From NCBI GenBank assembly GCA_902782445.1, contig CACZNC010000051.1, positions 1 to 58,935 on the forward strand: a stretch of 58,935 nt of DNA, given 5' to 3'. This document shows, in pieces, positions 10,301 through 19,163 of the stretch. The number at the start of each line of letters is the position of its first letter. The stretch's first letter is position 1. The DNA comes from an uncultured Ruminococcus sp. GTDB taxonomy: Bacteria > Bacillota > Clostridia > Oscillospirales > CAG-272. The position numbers and the translations under genes were made by a program. The notes under the pieces are model-generated. The model was not told the DNA's origin and did not search any database. It saw only the letters and a list, made by a program, of their open reading frames with translations.

Positions 10301-13300
10301 CGGCGACACCGCCTATGACAAGAACAGCTCGGGCGACCTCGATGTCACGCCCAACGAAGTGCCCGGCCGCACCCTGTTCTATACGAAAAATGAGGTGCGC
10401 GGCCACTTTACGGACCGCCAGAACTATATCCGCGTCGAACTGGACGAGGACGCGCAGAAGTATTTCACCGTCCGCGATCTCGTGCCCCAGAGCGTTCTCG
10501 CGGGCACCGTGCGCGAAGGGGAAAACGTGCTCATGACCAATCCCTCCGGATCCACGGCAGCGGAAAAGTATACGCCCGTGACCGGCAGGGGCTACACCGT
10601 GATCCTCGATCCCTCCGCCGAGAACGACGGCACATGGCGGCCCGTGATCACCATCTCCCGAACGGGACAGCAGGTGAACGGCTTCGCCGCGGACTTCATC
10701 GCTGCCAACAACGCGCAGGAAAATGTGATCTCCGTCGGGGCGGAAAAGACCGATCCCGCCTGGTACGAGTATTTCATCGTCGACGGAGGCGTGTATTACA
10801 GCGCGTATTCCCTGCGGCCCCAGTCGGAGGAGATCACCTCCTCTCCCGCCATGCAGGCGACCGTCACGGCGGGCGGAGCCAGTTCGGAGATCTACGTGAG
10901 CGGCGGAGAACTCGCTCTCACCGCCCAGCGGTTTACCGCGGTGACGAAGGACGACGGCACGTTCTCCATTGAAGGACTGCGGGCCGTCTCCGGGGATACG
11001 ATCTCCGTCATGGCGGACAACAACGACATGCAGCAGGTGATCTATGTCAAGCTGCGGTCCGTGTACAACCAGAGTTTCCGCCGCGACGCCGCGTTCGACG
11101 AGATGAGGCCCGATCCCTCAACCGGAGCGAACGAAAACGAGCGGGTCACGGCTTCCTGCGCGGTGAACCGCATCGCGGGGATCGACATGCCCATCCGCGC
11201 CTATCACAGTCCTTACGTCTCGAACGTAAACTACCAGTATAAGAAATCCGTCGCGGAGACCCGGTACAATACGGTGCCCATCATGGCGGGGGACGAGCTG
11301 ACGCTGACGCTGACGGCAGTGCCGAACGGCGCGGACATCCGCAAGGTCCTCGTGGTCAAGGTCGGCCGCAACGGATTCAAGACCGAGGTTGCCGCCCAGA
11401 AGACCAGCGGAGAGGAGCAGATCCTGACGGAAGAATATGAAGTCCGGTTCTCGGCGGACGATCTGACCGACGGCGACCGCTTCTACGTGACGCTGACCGC
11501 GGTGCCGGCCGGCGGAAAGAACGAGATCACGTACACGGCGCTCGATACGGGCCTGGTCTGCTATATCCCGAAGGAGGAGCCTCCGCAGCAGTACTTCTCC
11601 TACGATATGCCCAATCCCTACGACGGTCTGCCCGTGCTCGGCTCCATGGCAGGAAATCTGAGCAGCGGCAAGCTGACCTGGAAGACGGTCTATGCCGACG
11701 AGAAGAACAAGGGGACCAGTCCCTACGCGGAGGTGATCAGCCTCGCCGCGACCGTCAACGACGCCCTATTCAAGGCCAACCTCGCGAAGCTCGACAACGT
11801 CCGGAACGGTCCCAAAGCGTCAAAGTCCTGGGATCAGATGATCGGCGACGACAACTCCGACGTCTTTAAGTTCCTCAACAAGTCCACGCAGGACGAATAT
11901 TGCGAGTGGTACAAGGAGAATCATGAAGGCGCGACGAATCAGGACGCGATGAACTACTTCAACTCGACCCCTGAAGTAAAGGATTTGTTCCGCGACGAGA
12001 TCACCAAAGGGGCGAAGAAGGACGCTCTGACGAAAACAGGCTCGGCGAAGATCACCGCCTCCGTCAATCTGATCCTCCAGCTGGAATACGACTACGATCC
12101 GGTCAAGAACGATCATTTCTATTCCGGCGGACAGTACATCATCTCCGTCTGCGGGAACGTAAACAAGACGTTCTACTGGACGGTATACGGCTGGCCCGTC
12201 TTCCTGAACATCAGCGGCAGCGTGAGCGTCCAGTTCGACGGCCGCTATGTTACGGATAAGGGCGTGACGACCGCGAGGGAGATGGGCTACTACGACGACC
12301 TCACCTCGAAGCTCAAAACGGAATGGCCCTGGTTCCAGTTCGGGATCGGGATCAAGCTGCAGCCCGGCATCGGGATCTGCGGCATCCTCGGGGCCCGCGG
12401 CATTCTGGACTTCGCCTTCGTCGCCCGGTACAATGCCGGGATCGAGAAAGGACCCGCCGGAGGCACCATGGGGACCTTCACCGGCGGCGTCGGCGTCGAT
12501 CTTCTGGTCTTCTCCTTCAACTACACCATCGGCTCCATCGGCTGGAAGACGGGAGTCTTCAAGACCGGCGGTCTCCAGAGCGACGGCATGGGCGAGTATT
12601 ATGAGCTCCGGGCCTTTGATCCGGGCGAGGAATACGGGTCCGGCCCTCTGCGCGGCATCTTTGTCCCCTCGGCCAAAACGACGCTGATCGGCGGCGCGAT
12701 GGAGTACATCCGTCCGCAGCTTCTCGATCTCGGCGACGGCAGGACCATGCTGCTGTTCTTACGCAACATGACCGGGGAAGGACGCGACGTCGGCAACGCA
12801 TCCGCCCTCGTCTACGCCATCCGAAACTCCGACGGGACCTGGGAGAAGGACGAAAAGGGCAATATCCGCTCCGTCACCGTGGAAAAGGACGAAGAGGCGG
12901 ACAGCACCTTCGCGGCCATGCGCGCCGGAGACCTTGTCTATATCGCGTGGACGAACGCCCGGGTCGATCCCCGCTTCGCCGACAGTGCGGACAGCGCGAA
13001 GGCCTCTCTGCAGTCCGGCAACATCCGGCTGGCCGTCTGGGATCCGAACAGCGGAGAGATGGTCTCCGACCCGATCCCCGTGACGAACGACCGATTCGTC
13101 AACTCCAACGTGATGATGGCCGCGGAGGGGGACAAAATCGCCCTCTACTACTACAAGAAGGACATCGGGAAAGCTTCAAAGATCACCGATCTCGTGGGGC
13201 TGACCAACAACTACGGCACCTGGGCGCGGAAGGTGTACGATCCCGCCCTCGGACAGTTTATCGAAATCTCCTCCGGCGAGGATCCCACGGAGGAATACAT

Positions 13301-16300
13301 CGTGATCCGGCATCCCACCCTCAGAGACCCGCTGGTGACGGACCTCGACGCGGCGGACTTCTCCTATACGTCTCTGGACGGTGAAACGAAGGACTACCGT
13401 TTCTACAGCTACACCGTGGACCGGGACGGCAGGCAGGAAACCGCGGCCGACCGGGAACTGTGGGTACAGGCGTCGAATCTCACCGACGGACGGGACTACT
13501 ACCCCGTTCCGATCGACGCGAACCGGTCGAGTATTCTGGCTCCGAAGCTCACGAAGGCGGCGGACGACGTCTATCTCACCTGGCTCAGCGACGGAGTGGT
13601 GTACAACACTGTCAGCGCACAGGGGATCTTCTACGCGCTCGACCATGAGGACGGCACCGTCGACGGCACGGACACGGGCGCGCCCTATACGAGTCTCGAA
13701 CGGGTCCGGAGCCTCTCTGCGGACGAGATCGCCGAAAGCGGCTGGAACAAGCTGCCGTATCAGGCGCTGGGCGGCAAAAACGGCGAATGGCACACGATGC
13801 TCGAGAAGCTGGCGACCTGCGATATGATCAGCACGAGCGTCGACTTCTCCTCCTCCGTGAACTATGACGGCGAACGGGAAGGCATGATGCTCACGGACCA
13901 TCAGCTTGTGGTCGGGGGCGACGGCAACCTGTATCTGTTCTGGACCGGACAGGACAACGAGGACATCGAGAGCGACTTCGGCCGGGAACTCTACGGAGCA
14001 GCGATGTTCCGGGCAGATTCCCAGGCAGACGGCGGGGATCTCGACCGTCCGAACTGGAGCAATGCCGTGAAGCTGACCGATTACGGCAAAGTCATCGACG
14101 AGCTGACGGTCAGCGTCGGAAACGACGGGGGAGCCATCCTGGTGGGGAACCTCTATACCCAGGAGATCGACGCGGACGGCAGAGTGGTCTATTCGGACCA
14201 TGAACTGGCGGAGATCGACTTCGTGCCGGGCAGCAGCCTCGAGATCGGCTGGAGAACCATCGAGCTCTCGGACGCCTACCCCGTGGAGGGAGAAAAGGTC
14301 ACGGCCTCCATGACCGTGAACAACAACGGCCTCCTTCCCGCGAAACGGTACGAGCTGACGGTGAACGGCGAAACCGAGATCGTGGAAGACGCGGACATCT
14401 GCCCCGGGGACGGCGCGACCGTCGAGCGGACCTTCACAGCTGGAGCGGGCGGAGAACTGACCGTCTCGGCGGAGGTCACGGAGCTCGACAGCACGCAGAA
14501 GCTGGCCGTGAAGGATCACGGGGCCAATACGGCATCCGTATCAACGAAGACCGGAGCGCTCCCCGCGTTCGGTACGGCCGCCGTGTACAGTATGCCCGAG
14601 GAGATCACGCCGCGGATCGACGCTTCGCTTCTGAAGCAGAACACGGGCGCGGACTTCGAAACGCTTCTCAATCTTCTCACGGAGCCCTTCGATCCGGAAG
14701 TCCGGGCGGTTTTGAAAGCCACCACGGGAAAGGGGACCTACGCGGACTATATCGTCTGCGTGCCCGTGACGAACGTGGGCAACCGGCCGGGCAGCGATCT
14801 CACCGTGACGGTCACCGCGCTGGAGGAGACCGCGGACGGAGTCGCTGAGGGGGATGTCCTCGGCACGACAACGATCCCGCAGCTTCCCGTCAAGACGGTC
14901 GACGAGGAGGGCAATCCCATCACGGAGACGGTGTACGCCGTGATCCCGCTGAAATCCCTCGACGCCCGGAAGCATCTGGACGAAATGGGCGTTCTGTCCG
15001 CGGAGGTCAGTTTCACGCTGGACGGCGAAGAGATGGAAGACACCCTTCACGTCCGCCGTCAGATCCTCAGAAATCAGATCCTCGAGGTCAACGGCGATAT
15101 TGACGAGCTCGATCTCGAGATCAACGGGACGGCGGACCTCTCCGTGAAGGCGTATCCCTGGGACGGCCTGAAAGATCTCGTCTATTCGACCCAGGATCCC
15201 GGCGTGGCTCTGGTTTCGGAGGACGGTACGGTCATCGGCACCGGCGGCGGGTCCACCCACATCATGATCGAGGATATGTCCTCCAATCCTCTGTACAAGG
15301 CGGTCAAAGTCAACGTCTCGGGAGACCCGGAAACGACGGACAAAACCGCCCTGGATCAGAAGATCGGCGAAGCGGAGATCCTCGAGGAAGAACTCGCGGA
15401 GGAATACCCCGAAATCGCCGGGAACCTTGAAGCGGCGCTCCTCTCCGCGCGGTCCGTTTCCGGCTACGCGGACGCCTCGCAGACCGTGATCGACAACGCG
15501 GCGGCAAACCTGCAGAACGCGATCGAAGCCGCGATCAAAGCGGTCCGGCTGGCGGAAAACAAGGAGGAGTTCGAAGCCTACAAACAGACCGTGAAGGACG
15601 GGATCGAGCCGCTCGAACGGCAGGATGACAGTCCGCTCTGCCGCATGCTGATCGCCGACGCGGTCCGGAGCATCGAAGAACTGGACTACGACGAAGGGCA
15701 GAGCCTCGAAGAAAACAAAGCGGCCCTCGACCGGATCGCCGACCTGCTGGTGCAAAAGCTCGCCGAGCAGCGGGCGAAGGAGGCGAGGGAAGCGGCGGAG
15801 AGGGACAACTGGCTGAACTTCTATTCCCTCTGGAAGGCCGAAGAAGCAAGACGGCGCCGGGAGGAACAGAACGCGGCGAAGGATCCCGTCCCCGAAAAGC
15901 CCGCGGTTTCCGTGAATCCCTTCAGGGACGTCGCCGAGACCGATCCGTACTACGGCGATGTGCTGTACGTCTGGGAAAAAGGCATCATGAACGGCGTCGG
16001 AAACGACCTCTTCGCGCCTCTCGCCGGTCTGACCCGCGGCATGATCGTCACGGTCCTGCACCGGATGGAGGGCGAGCCCGAAGTCCCGTACAGCGGCAGA
16101 TTCAGCGACGTCCCGCCCGCCGAGTGGTATGCCGCAGGCGTGGAATGGGCGGCATCGGAAGGCATCGTCAAGGGTTACGGAGACGGAAGATTCGGTCCGT
16201 CGGATCCCGTCACCCGGGAGCAGCTCGCCGCGATCCTGTACCGCTATGCGCAGTTCAGGGGGTATGAGATCGAGACGGCCGATCTTGACGCCGCGGACGC

Positions 16301-16457
16301 GGAAAGCGTATCCGGCTGGGCGGAGGAGAACGTGAAGTGGGCGGCAGCCAACGGGATCCTCGGGCTGACCGACGGCGCGATCCGTCCCACCGAGCCCGCC
16401 TCGAGAGCTGAGATCGCCACTGCCATCCGCGCGTTCCTCGAAGGCGCAGCATACTGA
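7350..16457 (+). CDS. Giant (about 3,035 aa) SLH-domain surface protein with Calx-beta-like repeats
   Basis: A very large secreted surface protein. It begins at ATG 7350, with GGAGGG at 7340-7345, and a signal peptide ending near VIADE. Near the N-terminus are Calx-beta-like segments: the first begins around residue 55 and finishes near 280 after a long insertion, and a second lies about 284-390. The middle (about 400-2600) is a long run of beta-rich modules I cannot assign, including a carbohydrate-binding-like stretch near 780-940. Near 2585-2655 is a Big-2-like (bacterial Ig) domain, followed by a helical FIVAR-like and coiled-coil region (about 2660-2840) and three C-terminal SLH repeats (about 2856-3031). 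No catalytic motif was recognised. It lies 63 bp after the SLH protease and ends at a strong terminator. It may be an adhesin or S-layer component. Confidence 0.85.
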   Translation: MKRVFSIILAAVMLMGVLPMNVIADEVRGDPVLLPAAELPVMEYAEGIPYAGFASGQANLPERGLYALTLRRAGDTSLASAVLVTTVDVSAVYGRDYAVKDSNWSTEKLESDGTILENSADEESRRQTRETLDAIEGLVADSMYGTADGDIPADEPEPEDASEAAKDPESLTLAELKELQSGMPVRETTESEFTSLAETFLSQANIDPAEYLPITSVTRVEFAPGEREQTLTFRILEDGESEGQEMFNFLLSAADDCTAIIEAASSLSVIIEDDEPVEHSLVSFDAPSYTALDGFANVTVTRTGALYSYVTVNLRALENGGAKEGENFEATDLTLVFQPFQEEAVAPVPVTGGEEDTRFALELYELRGAEPGEIMTAEAVIPAGCSAPAEEKGEERIDDSYLDDFDRGGATMGSYPSSLTLDGIGEVSIEYKDTSNPSMGTIILGQNEIGKYYASRDGIYNITTGGDGDHVYHIGDDGTPHLYLEYYSGLIWRHGWTTGTVYVPEPVNRYRMILADLSTGSSYNASKVGLTIQTMDGSGSLLTYDRKEIGDENARKPRLATSMFHNNGSDFSPYPWGSKFQMSVHVQRTTNDLNRPSAKVYGFVMLYREYRVKMVQPAAMEFRTGELRADGTPITKKLVPAQVASATDTTRYTGQDIQITESPAPGNLAVFGTLTGYNIKPLDGSAFFFPSNSTRLTLNDNLMAVIDQHTPKLTKGLPVSDGNTNLGYTSLTVQPVYTYRDVNVKLLPPTGIPEGAEYHYQDRVLEKMRKAGKTNSFESRPNLLWDFSTDNAMNACMGGTSQHRVTWAAESDGGGNAYYHFTATGSDPYVSINRGVHDASAILWAKLRVKNLSRADRIQLFAAAGGNNNVTAENCADIYLNKDTEWHTYIVDLAELNRKTTGLSESTWTGEVKWIRLDPGTGKSAELLIDYVAFFANKADAEDYRPEETFANVFHVGDTLNLTMTTPVEDAYFTQYSQYQYINPGDTAYDKNSSGDLDVTPNEVPGRTLFYTKNEVRGHFTDRQNYIRVELDEDAQKYFTVRDLVPQSVLAGTVREGENVLMTNPSGSTAAEKYTPVTGRGYTVILDPSAENDGTWRPVITISRTGQQVNGFAADFIAANNAQENVISVGAEKTDPAWYEYFIVDGGVYYSAYSLRPQSEEITSSPAMQATVTAGGASSEIYVSGGELALTAQRFTAVTKDDGTFSIEGLRAVSGDTISVMADNNDMQQVIYVKLRSVYNQSFRRDAAFDEMRPDPSTGANENERVTASCAVNRIAGIDMPIRAYHSPYVSNVNYQYKKSVAETRYNTVPIMAGDELTLTLTAVPNGADIRKVLVVKVGRNGFKTEVAAQKTSGEEQILTEEYEVRFSADDLTDGDRFYVTLTAVPAGGKNEITYTALDTGLVCYIPKEEPPQQYFSYDMPNPYDGLPVLGSMAGNLSSGKLTWKTVYADEKNKGTSPYAEVISLAATVNDALFKANLAKLDNVRNGPKASKSWDQMIGDDNSDVFKFLNKSTQDEYCEWYKENHEGATNQDAMNYFNSTPEVKDLFRDEITKGAKKDALTKTGSAKITASVNLILQLEYDYDPVKNDHFYSGGQYIISVCGNVNKTFYWTVYGWPVFLNISGSVSVQFDGRYVTDKGVTTAREMGYYDDLTSKLKTEWPWFQFGIGIKLQPGIGICGILGARGILDFAFVARYNAGIEKGPAGGTMGTFTGGVGVDLLVFSFNYTIGSIGWKTGVFKTGGLQSDGMGEYYELRAFDPGEEYGSGPLRGIFVPSAKTTLIGGAMEYIRPQLLDLGDGRTMLLFLRNMTGEGRDVGNASALVYAIRNSDGTWEKDEKGNIRSVTVEKDEEADSTFAAMRAGDLVYIAWTNARVDPRFADSADSAKASLQSGNIRLAVWDPNSGEMVSDPIPVTNDRFVNSNVMMAAEGDKIALYYYKKDIGKASKITDLVGLTNNYGTWARKVYDPALGQFIEISSGEDPTEEYIVIRHPTLRDPLVTDLDAADFSYTSLDGETKDYRFYSYTVDRDGRQETAADRELWVQASNLTDGRDYYPVPIDANRSSILAPKLTKAADDVYLTWLSDGVVYNTVSAQGIFYALDHEDGTVDGTDTGAPYTSLERVRSLSADEIAESGWNKLPYQALGGKNGEWHTMLEKLATCDMISTSVDFSSSVNYDGEREGMMLTDHQLVVGGDGNLYLFWTGQDNEDIESDFGRELYGAAMFRADSQADGGDLDRPNWSNAVKLTDYGKVIDELTVSVGNDGGAILVGNLYTQEIDADGRVVYSDHELAEIDFVPGSSLEIGWRTIELSDAYPVEGEKVTASMTVNNNGLLPAKRYELTVNGETEIVEDADICPGDGATVERTFTAGAGGELTVSAEVTELDSTQKLAVKDHGANTASVSTKTGALPAFGTAAVYSMPEEITPRIDASLLKQNTGADFETLLNLLTEPFDPEVRAVLKATTGKGTYADYIVCVPVTNVGNRPGSDLTVTVTALEETADGVAEGDVLGTTTIPQLPVKTVDEEGNPITETVYAVIPLKSLDARKHLDEMGVLSAEVSFTLDGEEMEDTLHVRRQILRNQILEVNGDIDELDLEINGTADLSVKAYPWDGLKDLVYSTQDPGVALVSEDGTVIGTGGGSTHIMIEDMSSNPLYKAVKVNVSGDPETTDKTALDQKIGEAEILEEELAEEYPEIAGNLEAALLSARSVSGYADASQTVIDNAAANLQNAIEAAIKAVRLAENKEEFEAYKQTVKDGIEPLERQDDSPLCRMLIADAVRSIEELDYDEGQSLEENKAALDRIADLLVQKLAEQRAKEAREAAERDNWLNFYSLWKAEEARRRREEQNAAKDPVPEKPAVSVNPFRDVAETDPYYGDVLYVWEKGIMNGVGNDLFAPLAGLTRGMIVTVLHRMEGEPEVPYSGRFSDVPPAEWYAAGVEWAASEGIVKGYGDGRFGPSDPVTREQLAAILYRYAQFRGYEIETADLDAADAESVSGWAEENVKWAAANGILGLTDGAIRPTEPASRAEIATAIRAFLEGAAY

Positions 16458-16493
16458 TGCAAACTGATACAACCGAATTTATAAACTGAAATC

Positions 16494-16556
16494 GAACCGC
16501 ATTCCTTTCCCTGACGGCAGTCCGACCGTGGGGGCGGGGGATGCGGTTCTGTTTTC
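16494..16556 (+). terminator. Rho-independent terminator after the giant SLH gene
   Basis: GAACCGCAT (16494-16502) pairs perfectly with ATGCGGTTC (16541-16549), followed by TGTTTT. It closes the cluster that begins at 3288. Confidence 0.75.
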
Positions 16557-16575
16557 CGGCGGAGCGAAAGGCCTG

Positions 16576-16604
16576 TTGACTATCCCGCCGTTTCGGGGTA
16601 TAAT
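16576..16604 (+). promoter_or_regulatory. Sigma-A promoter for the lipoprotein/URO-D pair
   Basis: TTGACT at 16576-16581 and TATAAT at 16599-16604, spacer 17 bp. The leader to the ATG at 16668 is about 57 nt. Confidence 0.8.
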
Positions 16605-16667
16605 ATTCCCGGATGAATTTATGCCCGGCTGGTTCAGCTTTGTTTGAAGACGAAAGGAAATCGCCCT

Positions 16668-17471
16668 ATGGAAAAAAGACTGCTCAGCATCCTTCTCGCC
16701 TCGCTTCTGTGCGCGGGATCCGTGTCCTGCTCCGGGAAGGCAGCCGAAGAAAACGCCTCCGCCGACGGAGGGACCCCGCCCGATCAGACCGTGACCGCCG
16801 CCCCGGAAACTCCTGCCCCGGAGACGGAGCCCGAAGAGGAGACGATCTCCCCCGATCTGCCCGGCGAGCTGGACTACGGCGGAGAGACCGTCCATATCGT
16901 CAAGAATCCGCTGGTGCTTCTGCGGGAGTTCAACACGGAGGAGCTGACCGGCGAGGTGGTGGACGACGCCCTCTACAACAGCTACACCGCCGTCTGCGAA
17001 CGTCTGAACGTGGATTTCGAACTGATCGACGTGGAGAGCAGCAACAGCAAGCAGGCCGCCTATGTCTCCGCGATCACCAAGAGCGTCCAGTCCGCGTCCG
17101 GGGCCTATGATTTCATTTCCGGCTACTCCATGTGCTTCCCGACTCTCGCCGCCCAGGGGATGCTGAACGATCTCCTGCCGACGGAGTACATCGACATGGA
17201 AAAGCCCTGGTGGAGCAGCCAGCTTGTGAAGCAGTCCGCCGTCAACGGGAAGCTGTTCTTCGCGACCGGAGATATCTCGAATCAGCTACTTTACAATCGC
17301 GACTCCATCAGCTTCGATTTCGGGCGGGTGTTCAACAGTATGCTGAGCTCCATCACCTGGCAGATGTTCCGGGGCGTCGTCAACGGAACGGGGAACTGGA
17401 GCTCCACCCTTGCCTCCAGTCTCAAGATGCTGGATAAGATGCTCGGCAAGCTGATCGAGAAATTCGAGTGA
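16668..17471 (+). CDS. Solute-binding-type lipoprotein, apparently internally deleted
   Basis: A 267-residue lipoprotein. The lipobox cysteine is C21 (GSVSC), followed by an acidic, Ala/Pro/Glu-rich linker. Residues about 65-205 resemble the N-terminal lobe of large extracellular solute-binding lipoproteins of Clostridia (GEVVDDALYNSY, then FISGY and KPWWSSQLV). At about residue 215 the text jumps to what looks like the extreme C-terminus of the same family (SFDFGRVFNSML through SSLKMLDKMLGKLIEKF). Full-length relatives are roughly 450-550 residues, so the middle appears to be missing in frame. The open frame is intact with a good ribosome site (AAAGGA, 16653-16658) and promoter. It may no longer bind a ligand. 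The next gene starts 48 bp later. A short functional form cannot be excluded. Confidence 0.65.
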   Translation: MEKRLLSILLASLLCAGSVSCSGKAAEENASADGGTPPDQTVTAAPETPAPETEPEEETISPDLPGELDYGGETVHIVKNPLVLLREFNTEELTGEVVDDALYNSYTAVCERLNVDFELIDVESSNSKQAAYVSAITKSVQSASGAYDFISGYSMCFPTLAAQGMLNDLLPTEYIDMEKPWWSSQLVKQSAVNGKLFFATGDISNQLLYNRDSISFDFGRVFNSMLSSITWQMFRGVVNGTGNWSSTLASSLKMLDKMLGKLIEKFE

Positions 17472-17519
17472 CGGGGACGAAGGTCCCGAACGGATACGGA
17501 AAAAATAAGGGAGGACAGT

Positions 17520-18596
17520 ATGGCGATCCATTTTTCGAAAGACCGGATGGAAGAGGTCAAGGACAATTACCGCCGCTGGTGGAACGGGGAGCTGGACCGG
17601 CCGATCGTGAATCTGACCCTGCACGGCGCGCACCCGCATCCGTCAAAATCCCGCGCGCCCTGGCTCAGTCAGTCGAGCTGCGGGGATTTCCGGTGGTCCC
17701 CCGAGGAACTGATCGACACGATGGACGAAGGGCTCTCGACCCTGGAATTCGCCGGAGACGGCTATCCGCGGGTGAGCTTTGACTGCTTCGGACCGGGAGT
17801 CGCGGCGGCGTTCTGCGGGGCGACGCTGGACAATTCCTCGGGCCGGGTGTGGTTTTTCCCGGACAAAAAACGAGAGATCGGCGACATCCACGCGGTGTAC
17901 GATCCCCACAACAAATGGGCGGAGCGGATCAAAGCCATCTACCGGGCCGGGATGGAACGCTGGGACGGGCTCGTGGTCATGGGGATGCCCGATCTCGGCG
18001 GCGTGATGGACGTGGCGGCGACCCTCTGCGGGACGGAAAACCTCCTTCTGTATCTCTACGACGAGCCGGAGGAGGTCCTGCGTCTGATCGGTGAGATCGA
18101 GAAAGCCTGGTACGCGGCCTACGACGATTTCTCGAAGATCCTCCATCCGGCCGGGGGGGACATGGGCTGGACGGACTGGTCCGGGATCCTCTCGCCCGAT
18201 CCGTCGTATATCGCCCAGTGCGATTTCTGCTACATGATCGGGGACGAAATGTTCAAGGAATTCGTCCTTCCGACGCTGAGAAGGGACACGGAGCGGCTGA
18301 CCAACGTCATCTACCACCTCGACGGGATCGGGGAGCTCTGCCATCTCGACACCATCCTCGCCATGCCGGAACTGAAGGCGGTGCAGTGGGTCTACGGAGA
18401 GGGAAAGCCCGGTCCCATGCACTGGCTCGACGTCTACCGGAAGATCCGCGCCGCCGGAAAGCGCATGTGGCTGGTGGGCGGCATTCAGGATTTCTTCGAA
18501 GTCACGAATGCCATCGGAGGGGAAGGCTTCTACTGCTCCTTCGGATTGAACTGGGGAGACGACGACATGAAGGAAAAGCTGCTCGGTCAACGGTGA
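17520..18596 (+). CDS. Uroporphyrinogen decarboxylase (URO-D) family protein
   Basis: A 358-residue cytoplasmic TIM-barrel protein of the broad URO-D superfamily. That family includes heme-synthesis HemE and many corrinoid-linked methyltransferases. The pattern here (N-terminal RWWNGELDRP, a central DEPEEVLRLIGEIE helix, then YHLDGIGELCHLD and the late glycine loop WLVGGIQDF) fits the non-HemE members common in Clostridia, which often sit beside sugar or methyl-transfer genes. GGGAGG precedes the ATG. It is probably co-transcribed with the truncated lipoprotein. Repeat copy A starts only 8 bp after the stop, so the C-terminus (KEKLLGQR) may have been altered by insertion of that element. The substrate is unknown. 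Confidence 0.75.
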   Translation: MAIHFSKDRMEEVKDNYRRWWNGELDRPIVNLTLHGAHPHPSKSRAPWLSQSSCGDFRWSPEELIDTMDEGLSTLEFAGDGYPRVSFDCFGPGVAAAFCGATLDNSSGRVWFFPDKKREIGDIHAVYDPHNKWAERIKAIYRAGMERWDGLVVMGMPDLGGVMDVAATLCGTENLLLYLYDEPEEVLRLIGEIEKAWYAAYDDFSKILHPAGGDMGWTDWSGILSPDPSYIAQCDFCYMIGDEMFKEFVLPTLRRDTERLTNVIYHLDGIGELCHLDTILAMPELKAVQWVYGEGKPGPMHWLDVYRKIRAAGKRMWLVGGIQDFFEVTNAIGGEGFYCSFGLNWGDDDMKEKLLGQR

Positions 18597-18604
18597 GGAC
18601 TGAG

Positions 18605-18815
18605 GCTGTTTTCGCTCTAAAGAGCTGACCGAATGGGGCTTGACCGCTCTCCGCAGAGTGCGGACGACGGGGCGGGAATGCCATTTATCCAAACAGGATA
18701 TCACCCTTCCCACCCCAGGAATCCCCTTTCGGAATTCTCGCTTGCGTCAGCCGCAGCATTGAGCGCACGTGCGAAAACTCTGATATGGCTGGATGACTAT
18801 ATGGGTGCGCGGACA
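18605..18815 (+). repeat. Interspersed repeat family R, copy A (diverged)
   Basis: It shares an ordered series of blocks with copies B, C and D: GCTCTAAAGAGCTGACC, CAGAGTGCGGACGACGGGG, the palindromic core GGAATCCCCTTTCGGAATTC, and ACTCTGATATGGCTGGATG. It is the most diverged copy, with many substitutions spread along its length. The core folds as a hairpin. No gene is present. Confidence 0.75.
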
Positions 18816-18922
18816 GGGACCAGACGAAAATGAAACGGATTATTGCCTCTCCCCATGATAGTCTCTTGCCGCGTAACTCCCCAGAAGGGATAGAGTATCA
18901 GAATAAAAAGTAAAATGAAAAA

Positions 18923-18980
18923 TCCCCCTCCATCCGGGAGAACTGCCGTTCAGAACCGCAGATTCCGAAAGGAAGGGGGA
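18923..18980 (+). terminator. Possible terminator or hairpin between repeats A and F2
   Basis: TCCCCCT (18923-18929) can pair with AGGGGGA (18974-18980), followed by a short CGCTTTT run. The loop is long, so this is a weak candidate. Apart from it and the flanking repeats, nothing is seen in 18597-19163. Confidence 0.3.
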
Positions 18981-18984
18981 CGCT

Positions 18985-19093
18985 TTTATACCATTTCCGT
19001 TCTAAATGATGTCATCCAGAGATATCGCTGTTCTTTTCTCCTTTATCGAGGAGCCGGTTCAATAAATTGAACACGAGAACCAAAAGAGGAACC
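18985..19093 (+). repeat. Interspersed repeat F, copy 2
   Basis: Inverted match to 22-113. The left 70 bases are nearly identical. After GAGGAG the sequence departs with CCGGTTCAATAAATTGAAC, itself containing a palindrome, then rejoins at AGAACCAAAAGAGGAA. The right arm of the 12-bp hairpin in copy 1 is therefore disrupted here. A second hairpin (AACCTTTT/AAAAGGTT, 19105-19124) follows immediately. Confidence 0.7.
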
Positions 19094-19163
19094 CTTGACC
19101 CCGCAACCTTTTTGAAAAAAGGTTGATCAAAAACTTTTGACATGGTTTAGAGTGAAATCAGTA

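Noticed and set aside
19105..19124. AACCTTTT/AAAAGGTT hairpin as terminator of the flavin reductase gene
   Set aside because: No T-run follows on the minus strand; it is noted only as a hairpin beside repeat F2.
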